Notes: generated from the letters alone by a model not told the origin. DNA of 29,404 bases from RGDT01 sp964630925 (GCA_964630925.1 CAZVZK010000127.1:1-29404); one strand, 5' to 3'; shown: positions 14,799-22,249, counted from the first letter of the stretch. A program made the numbers and translations.

Positions 14799-16310
14799 CT
14801 ACGGGCGGCGGATGATCTCCGGGCGCGGCACCCACCCCTCGATCTCGTCCCACGGCCACAGCGGCCGCGTGGCGTTGGCGTAGGCGTGATTCCAGAAGTC
14901 CCCCGGGGCGCACCCGGCCCCGCGCACGCTCAGGATCAGCGCAGCCCTGTCGGCGTAGGCGGCCCGGAACCCGCACGGGCTCTTCGCCACCAGCACCGAC
15001 GCCGCGAACGGGTCCAGCCCCGCCGACTGGAAGAATTGCGGCGCGAAGTGCGGCCCCGTCCGCATCGTGACGACGACGTGCACGTTGCCGTGCCGCAGCA
15101 CCGCCGACGGCCCCATGTCGATGGGCAGCCTCTCCGCCAGATGCCCCGACAGGACGAACCGCGCGTCGAACAGCGACGCGACACGCACCTTCAGTTCGAC
15201 GGGGGAATTGAACCGCGTGTCGCGCAGCCCGCCGAGGGACGCCGTCCACTCGGCGCCCACGCCGCGCCTGCGGGCCTCGGCCACCAGGTCCGGCGATACC
15301 AGCGTGATGAGCGCCGGGCGCGGCCAGTCGTACTTCACCAGCTCCGCCAGGATGGCCGTCGCGTCGCCCGTCGCGCCGGACGTGGTCGCGTCGGCCCCGT
15401 CGCCGAGGACCGCCAGGCCCGCCGGCAGCGCGTGCGCCTGACGCACGGCGTCGGCCACCTCGGCCAGCGTGCTCCGATACTGTTGCCGGACGGACCACAC
15501 GTGCGAGGCGATGCCGGCGGCGAGCGATCCGGCGAGGGCGTCATCCTCCGCGACGACGAGGGCGGCGCTACCCAGGCCGGGGATGTCAAGCCACGGCTGC
15601 ACCGTAGCCAGCCCGGCGGCGAGGACGCCCGGCTCGCGCTCGCACGCCTGGAGCCTCTCGCGGATGGCGAAGCTGGGCGACGACGGGTCCTGCGTGTTGG
15701 CCCGCTCGACGGGGAAGACGGCCGGGATCTTGACGAACGCCGACGCCGGCTTGACGCCGTCGACGAGGATCCGCCGGAGCAGACGCGCCGCCCGCCGCCC
15801 GGTGGGCATGACATCGATGTGCGGCGCGGTGTGGTACAGCACCAGGGCGTCGGCGGCCTCGACCATGCGGCGGGTGAGGTCGCAATGCAGGTCGAGGGTG
15901 GCGACGACGGGGACGTCGGGGCCGACGAGGCCGCGGACCTTCTCGAGCAGAAGCCCCTCCACGTCGGGCTCGTTGTCGGCGACGAGCGCCCCGTGCAGCG
16001 CGAGCAGGACCGCATCCACGGGCAAGGCGGCACGCAGCGGCTCGCGGAAGCGGCGCAGCAGCTCGGCGAATTCGCCGGCGGTGAGCGGGCCGCTGGGCCA
16101 CGCGGCGAGGCGGACGAGGGGCACGATCTCGGGCGCCTCCGGCCAGGACCGCAACTCCTGGATGAACCCTCCCAGCTCGTTGGTGTCGGCGTAGCGGGCG
16201 AGGAGGTCGGCGCCTTCATGGAGGCCGAACGCCTCGAAGTCGGCGAGGGTGGTGGGCAGCGGGTTGAAGGTGTTGGTCTCTTGCCAGAGCTGGCCGATGG
16301 CGATGCGCAT
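14799..16310 (-). CDS. M81-family metallopeptidase (MlrC-like)
   Basis: This 503-residue protein starts MRIAIGQLWQETNTFNPLPTT, the invariant opening of M81 peptidases. It has the zinc-binding signature VVATLDLHCDLTRRM (Asp-x-His) followed by LYHTAPHIDV (His). The C-terminal domain contains GDATAILAEL and VARS-type blocks typical of MlrC-like proteins. MlrC hydrolyses linearised microcystin; most homologues have unknown peptide or amide substrates, so microcystin degradation must not be assumed here. The ATG at 16310 is fixed by the family start. No strong Shine-Dalgarno sequence is seen. It is divergent from the DUF58 fragment and RHH module. Confidence 0.92.
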   Translation of the reverse strand: MRIAIGQLWQETNTFNPLPTTLADFEAFGLHEGADLLARYADTNELGGFIQELRSWPEAPEIVPLVRLAAWPSGPLTAGEFAELLRRFREPLRAALPVDAVLLALHGALVADNEPDVEGLLLEKVRGLVGPDVPVVATLDLHCDLTRRMVEAADALVLYHTAPHIDVMPTGRRAARLLRRILVDGVKPASAFVKIPAVFPVERANTQDPSSPSFAIRERLQACEREPGVLAAGLATVQPWLDIPGLGSAALVVAEDDALAGSLAAGIASHVWSVRQQYRSTLAEVADAVRQAHALPAGLAVLGDGADATTSGATGDATAILAELVKYDWPRPALITLVSPDLVAEARRRGVGAEWTASLGGLRDTRFNSPVELKVRVASLFDARFVLSGHLAERLPIDMGPSAVLRHGNVHVVVTMRTGPHFAPQFFQSAGLDPFAASVLVAKSPCGFRAAYADRAALILSVRGAGCAPGDFWNHAYANATRPLWPWDEIEGWVPRPEIIRRP

Positions 16311-16444
16311 AGAATCACCGGGGGAGAGCGTGAGGGCACGCAGCCAGACTATGGCATTCCGGGCGTGATGGGCCAGATGCCGGGCGGTCCTCTTTCCCCT
16401 ATGCCTGGAAATGGAGACGGCCTTCTGACCATCGGCCACCCGCC

Positions 16445-16577
16445 ATGCTGCCACGCGAGATCGTCAAGCAGGTCCTCCCCGACGACGACGTGCGCTCCAT
16501 CGACTGGAACGTCACCGCCCGCATGGCGAGCCCTTCCTCAAACTCCACTATCCCGCCTTGGGGTGCACCCTAGAATG
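16445..16577 (+). pseudogene. Truncated, internally deleted copy of the DUF58 gene start
   Basis: Bases 16444-16474 are identical to the first 31 bases at the full-length DUF58 gene (18606-18636). Next comes a jump equal to an in-frame loss of 36 codons (residues 11-46), after which the DDVRSIDWNVTARM segment continues nearly unchanged. Right after that Met codon one G is missing, so the frame shifts: the original frame would read EPFLKLHY. As it stands the ATG frame gives only 42 residues, ending at TAG 16571-16573. The rest of the DUF58 domain is absent. This is a duplicate relic rather than a working gene. Its end runs into the promoter of the next module. Confidence 0.85.
16571..16576 (+). 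promoter_or_regulatory. TAGAAT -10 box of the RHH module
   Basis: TAGAAT matches the -10 consensus at five of six positions and lies 22 bases before the ATG at 16599. A strong AGGAGG ribosome-binding site is at 16588-16593. No clear -35 is visible. The box coincides with the stop codon of the DUF58 relic. Confidence 0.4.
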
Positions 16578-16598
16578 AGGTGGGCGGAGGAGGCGATC

Positions 16599-16835
16599 AT
16601 GAGCGAACGGGTGGTGCTGATGTTGCCGGCGGCGGTCTTCCGTCGTGCCGACACGCTCGCGCGAGAAACAGGCCGGCCGGTCGCCGACCTCCTCACGGAG
16701 GCCATCGAACGCAGCCTGCCCGAGGCGGAGGAGGAGGCGGCCGCTTCGGGGCTGCCCTGGGGCTGGTGCAAGGAGCGCGAGAAGGTGCGGCGGGCGGTCC
16801 GCGAGTACAGCGAGCAGATCCATGCCGATCATTGA
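16599..16835 (+). CDS. Small ribbon-helix-helix-like protein, 78 aa
   Basis: Residues about 4-40 (RVVLMLPAAVFRRADTLARE ... then PVADLLTEAIERSL) fit a CopG/Arc-type ribbon-helix-helix: one short strand then two helices separated by a T-G-R-P turn. The C-terminal half (PEAEEEAAASGLPWGWCKEREKVRRAVREYSEQIHADH) is highly charged and could bind a partner. This architecture of a DNA-binding head with a charged tail is that of many antitoxins, though RHH domains also occur in plain regulators. Its stop lies 14 bases inside the next gene, which starts at 16822, so the two are translationally coupled. An excellent AGGAGG site precedes the ATG. I do not recognise a named family. Confidence 0.7.
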   Translation: MSERVVLMLPAAVFRRADTLARETGRPVADLLTEAIERSLPEAEEEAAASGLPWGWCKEREKVRRAVREYSEQIHADH

Positions 16836-17574
16836 GCCGGCCGCGGCGGACGTGCCGCTCTCGCAGGGCGATGTCCTCGCGGACGTCCGGCTCTTCCTCA
16901 CCAAGGATTTCGGGCCGGATCACGCCGGCGACCCGCTCGTGGCGGCGTCGCGGCTGTGCCTCGTCCTGTCGCGTCCTTGCGTGGCGGCCCACAAGGCGAA
17001 CATCCTCGTGGCGGCCATCGAACGCTACCCCGACAGCGTCCCCAGGTCCATCGAGACGTTCGAGGACGTGCGTGCGTTCCTCACGGAGCTGCGGGACGGC
17101 AACGAAGCCCCGGACCTGTTCTACCTCGGCCAACTGCCCGGCCTGGAGGGGCGGCACGCGGCCCGGCTCGACTCGGTGCATTCGATCCAACAGCCGCGCG
17201 AGGAGGCGGCCCGCAAACACCTGCTCGCCCGCAAGCGTCTGGGCCGACTGAACATCGAGTTCGCCCGCGACCTGCATCTGCGGCTGTTCCGCGCGTTCGC
17301 CAGCCTCGGGTTCGATGACCACGGCTGGCTCGCCACCAGCGACCTGCGTTGGCTGGCCGCGAAGGGGGCGGAAGGGGTCTCGGCGGCGACGGCCAAGTTG
17401 CGCGGCGCCGAGGCCGCCCTGTCCTCGGCTCAAGCCCAGGGCTTCCGCAACCCGAGCGAGCAGCAACAGCTCGAGCGGGCGGTCACCGCGGCGCGGCAAG
17501 GGCTCGCCATCTTGGAGGAGGCCCTCGCCCCGTATCAGGCTGAATTATCACGCCGCGACGCCCCGGCGGGCTGA
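16822..17574 (+). CDS. Uncharacterised protein, partner of the RHH-like gene
   Basis: In this 250-residue protein, residues 10-70 read like a small beta-barrel of the SH3/PemK sort: PLSQGDVLADV, then LVAASRLCLVLSRPCVAA, then NILVAAIERY. A G-D-V/I-L strand and a LVLSxxC strand followed by a VAxI strand recall uncharacterised proteins with a LVLSQxCD motif, and more remotely MazF/PemK. It continues with LFYLGQLPGLEGRHAARLDSVHSI, a helical segment (RLGRLNIEFARDLHLRLFRAFASLGF), and a C-terminal coiled coil (about 186-245, EAALSSAQAQGF...). No signal peptide or membrane helix is seen. The 14-bp overlap with an RHH-like gene suggests a two-component module, possibly toxin-antitoxin-like. That function is inference only. 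Confidence 0.65.
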   Translation: MPIIEPAAADVPLSQGDVLADVRLFLTKDFGPDHAGDPLVAASRLCLVLSRPCVAAHKANILVAAIERYPDSVPRSIETFEDVRAFLTELRDGNEAPDLFYLGQLPGLEGRHAARLDSVHSIQQPREEAARKHLLARKRLGRLNIEFARDLHLRLFRAFASLGFDDHGWLATSDLRWLAAKGAEGVSAATAKLRGAEAALSSAQAQGFRNPSEQQQLERAVTAARQGLAILEEALAPYQAELSRRDAPAG

Positions 17575-17660
17575 AGACGCGGGCCGGGATTGGCCTCGGC
17601 GTCAGGGCCGCGCCGCCTCCCTCGTCGTATCCTTGCCCCTGCCCGCCGGAGGCCGGCCCG

Positions 17661-18605
17661 ATGCTGCCCCTGCTGCTCACCCTGACCCTGCCGTCCGCTC
17701 CCGCACCACCGGAGAGGCCGTCGGGGGCCGTCGTTTACAACCACCGCGAGGCCGGCCCCGCTCTCTCCTTCCTCACGCCGGCGGGCGGGCTCGTCAACAG
17801 GATCACCGGGCCTGACTCCGGGGGTACCGCGGGATCGTCCCGCCGGGTGGCCGTCGATCCCGCCCGCAAGTGCGTCTGGGTGTGCGAGAGGGGCGGGCGG
17901 ATCTTGAAATATTCCCTGGAGGGGAAGGAGCTCCTAGCCGTCCCCGACGTGAAGGCGGCTGCCCTGGCCGTGGACCCCGCCACGGGGAACGTGTGGGCCA
18001 CGAGATCCTTTCATATCCCGGGCAAGGCGGACGGCGGCTCCACGTCCGTCCGCTCCCCCGAGGGCAAGGTCTTGGCCACGCACCCCGTCCCTGGGCAAGA
18101 CATCGCCTTCGACCCTAAGAACAAATCCATGTGCGTCGTCGGCCAGGAAATGATCCGCCTTTCCCTCGATGGCAACGTGCGGGCCCGCGGGCGCGTCACC
18201 GGCTCCGACCACTGTTTGGCCGTCTGCCCCCTCACGGGCAATGTCTGGGTAGCGACGGGGGCCACGGTCACGGCTGAACGCCACCTCGGCCTGTACGACC
18301 TGAACGCCAAGCAACAAGACCACGTCCCCCTCGGCGGCATCCGGTGCCTCCGGCTGGCCATCTCCCCGAAGGACGGCTCCGTCTGGGTGGCCTTGGCCTA
18401 CCACGAGGTCCGCCGCTATTCCAAGGCCGGCCTGCTGAAAGCGTGCTTCAAGTTGGAGATCACGTCGCTGGACATCGACCACGCCACGGACGGCATCTGG
18501 GCCGTCACCCCCGATGAGATCCTGCGTCTGACGCGCGACGGCAAGATCACCCTGCGCGTCAAGCACAAGGGCATGTCCGTGCAGTCATGGATCGCGAGTT
18601 ACTGA
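17661..18605 (+). CDS. Secreted beta-propeller protein
   Basis: This 314-residue protein has a short signal peptide (MLPLLLTLTLPSAPA). It then has repeated units of about 45 residues with a pattern of AVDP...VWVxxxxGxILKYSLEGK, AVDPATGNVWATR, DIAFDPKNKSMCVVGQEMIRLSLDGNV, AVCPLTGNVWVATG, AISPKDGSVWVAL and IDHATDGIWAVTPDEILRLTRDGK. This is a streptavidin-lyase/NHL/SMP-30-like propeller of about six blades. No catalytic residues are obvious, so it is probably a binding or scaffold protein in the periplasm. A GGAGG site lies 8-12 bases before the ATG. Only one base separates its stop from the ATG of DUF58, so it is in the same operon. Confidence 0.75.
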   Translation: MLPLLLTLTLPSAPAPPERPSGAVVYNHREAGPALSFLTPAGGLVNRITGPDSGGTAGSSRRVAVDPARKCVWVCERGGRILKYSLEGKELLAVPDVKAAALAVDPATGNVWATRSFHIPGKADGGSTSVRSPEGKVLATHPVPGQDIAFDPKNKSMCVVGQEMIRLSLDGNVRARGRVTGSDHCLAVCPLTGNVWVATGATVTAERHLGLYDLNAKQQDHVPLGGIRCLRLAISPKDGSVWVALAYHEVRRYSKAGLLKACFKLEITSLDIDHATDGIWAVTPDEILRLTRDGKITLRVKHKGMSVQSWIASY

Positions 18606-18606
18606 C

Positions 18607-19488
18607 ATGCTGCCACGCGAGATCGTCAAGCAGGTCCGCCGCCTGCACCTGAAGGCACGCCGCGCCGTCGAGGAGATGTTCGGCGGCGAGTACCACTCCG
18701 TCTTCAAGGGCTCCGGCGTCGCCTTCGACGAGGTCCGCCCCTACATCCCAGGCGACGACGTGCGCTCCATCGACTGGAACGTCACCGCACGCATGGGCGA
18801 GCCTTACCTCAAACGCTACGTCGAGGAGCGCGAACGCACCGTCATCATCGCCATCGACGCCTCCGCCAGCCTCCGCTTCGGCACCGGCCTCCAGACCAAG
18901 CGCGAGGTCGCCGCTGAATTGGCCGCCGTCGTGGCCTTTAGCGCCATCGCCAACGGCGACAAGGCCGGCCTCGTCCAGTTCACCGGCGGCATCGAGCAGT
19001 ACATCCCGCCGCGCAAGGGCACGGGCCACGTCCTCCGACTCATCCGCGAGGCCCTCTTCTTCGAGCCGAAGGGCAAGGGCACCGGCCTCAGTGAGGGCCT
19101 CGCACACCTGAACCGCGTCGCCCGCAAACGCGCCATCGTGTTCCTCTTCAGCGACTTCCTCGACGCCGGCCACGAACGCGCCCTCCAGCGCACCGCCCGC
19201 CGCCACGAGCTGATCGCCGTCCGCGTCACCGACCCGCGCGAGGGGGAATTGCCCGCCGTCGGCCTCGTCGAGGCCGAGGACACCGAGACCGGCCAGCGCC
19301 TCGTCATCGACACGAGCAGCCACGACCTGCGCGTACAATACCGCGAGGCGGGTCTCGCCCGCGCCGACGCCGTCCGTCGACTGATGCGCGGGGCCGGGGC
19401 CGGCCTGATCGAGGCCTCAACCGACGGACGCCACCTCGACGCCCTGGTCCGCTTCTTCCGCATGCGCAGCCGCGAGGGCCGCCGATGA
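18607..19488 (+). CDS. DUF58-domain protein
   Basis: This 293-residue protein is a complete DUF58 (vWA-like) protein. Typical blocks are REIVKQVRRLHLKARRAVEEMFGGEYHSVFKGSGVAFDEVRPYIPGDDVRSIDWNVTARMGEPYLKRYVEERERTVII with the residues G35-S36-G37, then AIDASASLRFGTG (a D-x-S-x-S-like vWA metal site), and VFLFSDFLDAGHE. DUF58 proteins usually act with a MoxR-type AAA+ ATPase and VWA membrane proteins as a chaperone-like or stress-associated assembly. No MoxR gene precedes it here; a secreted propeller does. Its stop overlaps the next gene's ATG (ATGA, 19485-19488). A broken copy of its 5' end lies about 2.2 kb upstream. Confidence 0.93.
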   Translation: MLPREIVKQVRRLHLKARRAVEEMFGGEYHSVFKGSGVAFDEVRPYIPGDDVRSIDWNVTARMGEPYLKRYVEERERTVIIAIDASASLRFGTGLQTKREVAAELAAVVAFSAIANGDKAGLVQFTGGIEQYIPPRKGTGHVLRLIREALFFEPKGKGTGLSEGLAHLNRVARKRAIVFLFSDFLDAGHERALQRTARRHELIAVRVTDPREGELPAVGLVEAEDTETGQRLVIDTSSHDLRVQYREAGLARADAVRRLMRGAGAGLIEASTDGRHLDALVRFFRMRSREGRR

Positions 19489-20291
19489 TCCTCGCCCTCC
19501 TCCTAAGCCTCCCCGCCCTCGACCTGGGCACCAGGTCCGCCGGCGAGGTCCAGGGCCGGCTGTCGGTGACGGTCCACCGCGAGGGGGCCGGCCCCGGCCT
19601 GGCCCGTGCCCGCCTCGACATCGAAATCACCGGTCCCGCCGCCGCCGAGACACAGACCCCTCGCCTGGAGGACGCCCTGGCGGCCTGGCACGTCGCCCGC
19701 GCCGGCTCGTCCTGGGCAGAGGGCCGCGTCGGCCACTGGCTCGAGCTGGAGCAGGATCAGGCCAAGCCGGGGGCCGCGCCGCTGCCGGGCGTCGTCCTCC
19801 GTGTACGCCCCGGCCCTGACGCCGACTGGTCCGAGCTGAAATGGCTCGACCCCCTGCACTCCCTCGCCGCCGTGGCCGGCGTCGAGGTCACCCCCCCCCC
19901 GCCCCTCGGCCCGTATTGGCCGTGGGCCGTCGCTGTCCTGGCCGTCGCCCTCCTCGCGGCGCTGCCATTCCTCCGCCGCAAGCCACCGCCCGCCCCGGAG
20001 GTGACGCCGCGGGAACGCGCCCTGGCGGCCCTGGCGTCGGCCAGGAGCCTCGACGACGCCGAGGCGGCGGTTCGCCACTACCTGAGCGAGCGCCACGCGG
20101 TGCCGGCCTCACGCACCCCGGCGGAGATCGAGCCGGAACATCCGGCCCTCGGGGCGGTCCTGCGCCGCTGCGAGGCCGCCCGCTTCGCCGGCCTGCCGGC
20201 ATGCCCGGAAGATGTGGAAGAGGCATTGTCTCTGGCGCGTGCGACGGTGGCGGGGGAGGGGGAATCCGCGCAAACTGCGAAGGCGGGGTAA
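19485..20291 (+). CDS. DUF58-partner membrane protein (BatD/DUF4381-like)
   Basis: This 268-residue protein starts with a short signal or anchor (MILALLLSLPALDLG). It has an extracytoplasmic part of about 120 residues with beta-strand character (LSVTVHREGAGPGLARARLDIEITGP). One transmembrane helix follows (about 143-163, PYWPWAVAVLAVALLAALPFL), then a basic RRK stop and a cytoplasmic helical tail with SLDDAEAAVRHYLSERH and PAEIEPEHPALGAVLRRCEAARFAG. The tail resembles the cytoplasmic end of BatD and DUF4381 proteins, which are encoded with DUF58 genes. The start overlaps the DUF58 stop, so the two are coupled. Family assignment is by architecture and context rather than a strong motif. Confidence 0.7.
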   Translation: MILALLLSLPALDLGTRSAGEVQGRLSVTVHREGAGPGLARARLDIEITGPAAAETQTPRLEDALAAWHVARAGSSWAEGRVGHWLELEQDQAKPGAAPLPGVVLRVRPGPDADWSELKWLDPLHSLAAVAGVEVTPPPPLGPYWPWAVAVLAVALLAALPFLRRKPPPAPEVTPRERALAALASARSLDDAEAAVRHYLSERHAVPASRTPAEIEPEHPALGAVLRRCEAARFAGLPACPEDVEEALSLARATVAGEGESAQTAKAG

Positions 20292-20324
20292 AGGACGGGC
20301 CACGGGGTGGACGATACGGGTGGT

Positions 20325-20351
20325 GACCGTGGCGCGACACACGCCACGGTC
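20325..20351. terminator. 10-bp inverted repeat after the DUF58 operon
   Basis: GACCGTGGCG (20325-20334) and CGCCACGGTC (20342-20351) are perfectly complementary around the loop CGACACA. The site lies 33 bases after the stop at 20291 and 38 bases before the next ATG. It is a plausible terminator or attenuator, although no T-tract follows. Confidence 0.5.
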
Positions 20352-20388
20352 TATCCACACCCCGGCTTCCCCTCCTGGAGTTATCCTC

Positions 20389-20889
20389 ATGCACTCATCC
20401 CCCGCGCACGACACCCCCTTCAGCCGTTTCCTCAAGATCACCGGCCTCGCCGCGCTGGCCGCCTTCGGCGTCTGGGGGTGCAGCCGCCCCGCGACGGAGG
20501 CCTCCGCCGCCCAGGACCGCGCCCGCGCCCTGGAGCGCCGCTGCGTGCAGTTGGAGCAGGACTACCGCACCGTCGCGCAGGCGCGGGACAAGGCCAGACG
20601 CGACCTCGGCGACGCCCAGACGCAGATCGCCCAGCAGGCCGACCTCCTCAGGGACATGTCCGAGCTGCGCCGCCGCCTCCAGGGCGCCCTGAGCGACGGC
20701 GAGCAGACGCGCAAGACCCTCGTGCAGCGGACGCTCGAGCGCGACAACCTGCGGGCGGAGCTGTCGGCCAGGATGAGCGAGCGCGAGGTGCTGACGTCAC
20801 GCTGCGAGAAGCTGCGCAAGGGCCTGCAGTCGCTCCTCCAGGAGGACACCGGCACCCCCGCCCCCGCCGCCGGCGGCCTGGGCCAGTGA
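20389..20889 (+). CDS. Coiled-coil lipoprotein
   Basis: This 166-residue protein has an N-terminal basic/hydrophobic leader (RFLKITGLAALAAFGVWGC). It ends in a likely lipoprotein cleavage site (V-W-G-C) at about residue 32, although Trp at the -2 position is atypical. The rest (about 40-150) is a continuous Arg/Glu/Gln/Leu-rich helix with heptad character (RARALERRCVQLEQDYRTVA ... LRDMSELRRRLQGALSDGEQ), a long coiled coil. The tail is Pro/Ala/Gly-rich. No enzymatic motif is seen; a periplasmic spacer or scaffold role is plausible. The ATG at 20389 is preferred over in-frame upstream starts because it places the signal sequence at the N-terminus and follows CTGGAG. Confidence 0.7.
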   Translation: MHSSPAHDTPFSRFLKITGLAALAAFGVWGCSRPATEASAAQDRARALERRCVQLEQDYRTVAQARDKARRDLGDAQTQIAQQADLLRDMSELRRRLQGALSDGEQTRKTLVQRTLERDNLRAELSARMSEREVLTSRCEKLRKGLQSLLQEDTGTPAPAAGGLGQ

Positions 20890-20897
20890 TCTGAAGC

Positions 20898-21038
20898 AGA
20901 AGAGCTGTCCACGGATCACACGGATCACACGGATCACGGGCAAAGCAGACAGGCAGAAGGCCCGATGGCCTTCTGCCTGTCTGCTTCTTGTCTTCTGCCG
21001 TATCCGTGTGATCCGTGTGATCCGTGGACAGCTCTTCT
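20898..21038. terminator. Giant hairpin with triplicated 9-nt repeats (element B)
   Basis: The outer arms (20898-20934 and 21002-21038) are perfectly complementary over 37 bases. The inner arms (20944-20962 and 20967-20985) are perfectly complementary over 19 bases around the 4-base loop CGAT. Small unpaired bulges of 9 and 16 bases separate the two stems. Each outer arm carries tandem copies of ACGGATCAC (20911-20937: three copies). The hairpin exactly fills the gap between the convergent coiled-coil lipoprotein and SurA-like genes, so bidirectional termination or mRNA 3'-end protection is likely. It shares a 9-nt CACG-based period with element A. Confidence 0.9.
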
Positions 21039-21052
21039 TCTTCGCCAACTTC

Positions 21053-22186
21053 TCAGTGATCGGCACGCTGGATCACCGCGAAGCGCCGCAGGTCCGCCAC
21101 GAACCGCTTCAGCTCCTTCACGAAGGCGTCCGACCTCAGCTTCTCGCGGATGCCCCGCTGCAGCTTCGCGTCGAAAGGCATCCGCCCCGCCTCGATGCGC
21201 TTCGTCACCTTGACCACGTGGAACCCGGCGTCCATCTCCACCGGGTCGCTCACCTGCCCCGCCTTCATCGCCAGAAGCGTCGGCTCCACCTCCGCCGGGC
21301 GGATGTCGCCACGCTTGTTGCCGATTCCGTCCGCGTTCGGACGCAGCGAGCTGTCGCCGTTGTCGAACTGCTTCGCCAGCTTCGCGAAGTCCTCGCCCCG
21401 CCGGGCCCGGGCCGCCAGCGACGCCGCGAACTGCTTCGCCGCCTCGCGCGTCGGGTGGTTGGACGCCAGGATGAACAGGTCCTGCCACTCCAGCGACTCC
21501 TCGACCTTGAACTCCTCGCCGTGCCGCTCGTAGTACGCCGCCACCTCCTGCTGGCTGATCCTGCTGATCGACCCCTCCAGCCGGCCGCGGGCGTACTCCA
21601 TGCAGATGAAGTTCCGCTCCCACTGCCTGCGCACCTGCTCCACCGACAGCCCGTTGTTCCGCAGGAACACCGTGAACGCCGCCACGTCCGTGTAGTTGTT
21701 CGCCATCATCAGCTTGTGCAGCCACTGCGTCTCGAACGCCGACGACGCCGCCCGCCGCAGCTCGTCCATGAACTTCCCGCCGGCCTTGGCCGCCAGCTTG
21801 GACTCGGCGTCCTGGATCACCAGCTCGCGGTCGATGATCTCGTCCAGCTTCTCCTTGAGGATCTTCGCCTTCTCCGCCTCCGAACGCACCCCCGCGAGCT
21901 GCGCGTACGCCGCCGACTGCACCTCCTCGTCGAGGATGGCCACGTCGTTGACCACGGCCACGATCCGCGCCCCGCGCGCCTCGCCCACGCCGTTGAGCGG
22001 GTTGGGCCGCGGGTCAGGCTTCTGCGCACGCAGGGACGCCGCCGGGTTGCCCTCCGGCAGGATGTTCGTGAAGTCCGGCGCGGCCGCGAGGCCGCGCGCC
22101 GACGGCGTGCCGGAGCAGCCCGGGCCCGACAGCCCCCAGGCGACGAGGGCCAACGCCAACAGCCGATGACCGCGACGCCATTCCAT
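21053..22186 (-). CDS. SurA-like periplasmic peptidyl-prolyl isomerase lipoprotein
   Basis: This 377-residue protein has a lipoprotein signal (LALALVAWGLSGPGC, Cys at 24). A linker follows, then a SurA-type chaperone N-terminal region (about 72-205: IVAVVNDVAILDEEVQSAAYAQLAG ... LIDRELVIQDAE-like blocks). A PpiC/parvulin rotamase domain spans about 240-350 (ARRGEDFAKLAKQFDNGDSS, then RGDIRPAEVEPTLLAMKAGQVSDPVEMDAGFHVVKVTKR). The 'AMKAGQVSDPV ... GFHVVKV' segment is the conserved parvulin signature. It should assist folding of exported or outer-membrane proteins. A candidate promoter lies at 22250-22277. It converges on the coiled-coil lipoprotein gene across element B. Confidence 0.9.
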   Translation of the reverse strand: MEWRRGHRLLALALVAWGLSGPGCSGTPSARGLAAAPDFTNILPEGNPAASLRAQKPDPRPNPLNGVGEARGARIVAVVNDVAILDEEVQSAAYAQLAGVRSEAEKAKILKEKLDEIIDRELVIQDAESKLAAKAGGKFMDELRRAASSAFETQWLHKLMMANNYTDVAAFTVFLRNNGLSVEQVRRQWERNFICMEYARGRLEGSISRISQQEVAAYYERHGEEFKVEESLEWQDLFILASNHPTREAAKQFAASLAARARRGEDFAKLAKQFDNGDSSLRPNADGIGNKRGDIRPAEVEPTLLAMKAGQVSDPVEMDAGFHVVKVTKRIEAGRMPFDAKLQRGIREKLRSDAFVKELKRFVADLRRFAVIQRADH

Positions 22187-22249
22187 TGGCCGCCCCCCGC
22201 GCCGAGACGGCCCGCGTAGACGCAGGCCGGGTGGAACCGTTGGGCGGTG

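Noticed and set aside
14799..16310. Microcystin-degrading mlrC gene
   Set aside because: The protein is of the M81 family, but no mlrA, mlrB or mlrD genes are nearby, and most M81 members have other or unknown substrates.
14886..16598. Long plus-strand open frame running into the RHH-like gene
   Set aside because: It is antisense to the M81 peptidase. Only its last 78 codons, from the ATG at 16599 with a strong ribosome-binding site, form a plausible protein.
20911..20937. CRISPR-like array of short direct repeats
   Set aside because: The 9-nt units are directly adjacent without spacers and are mirrored in the opposite arm; this is a palindromic repeat, not CRISPR.
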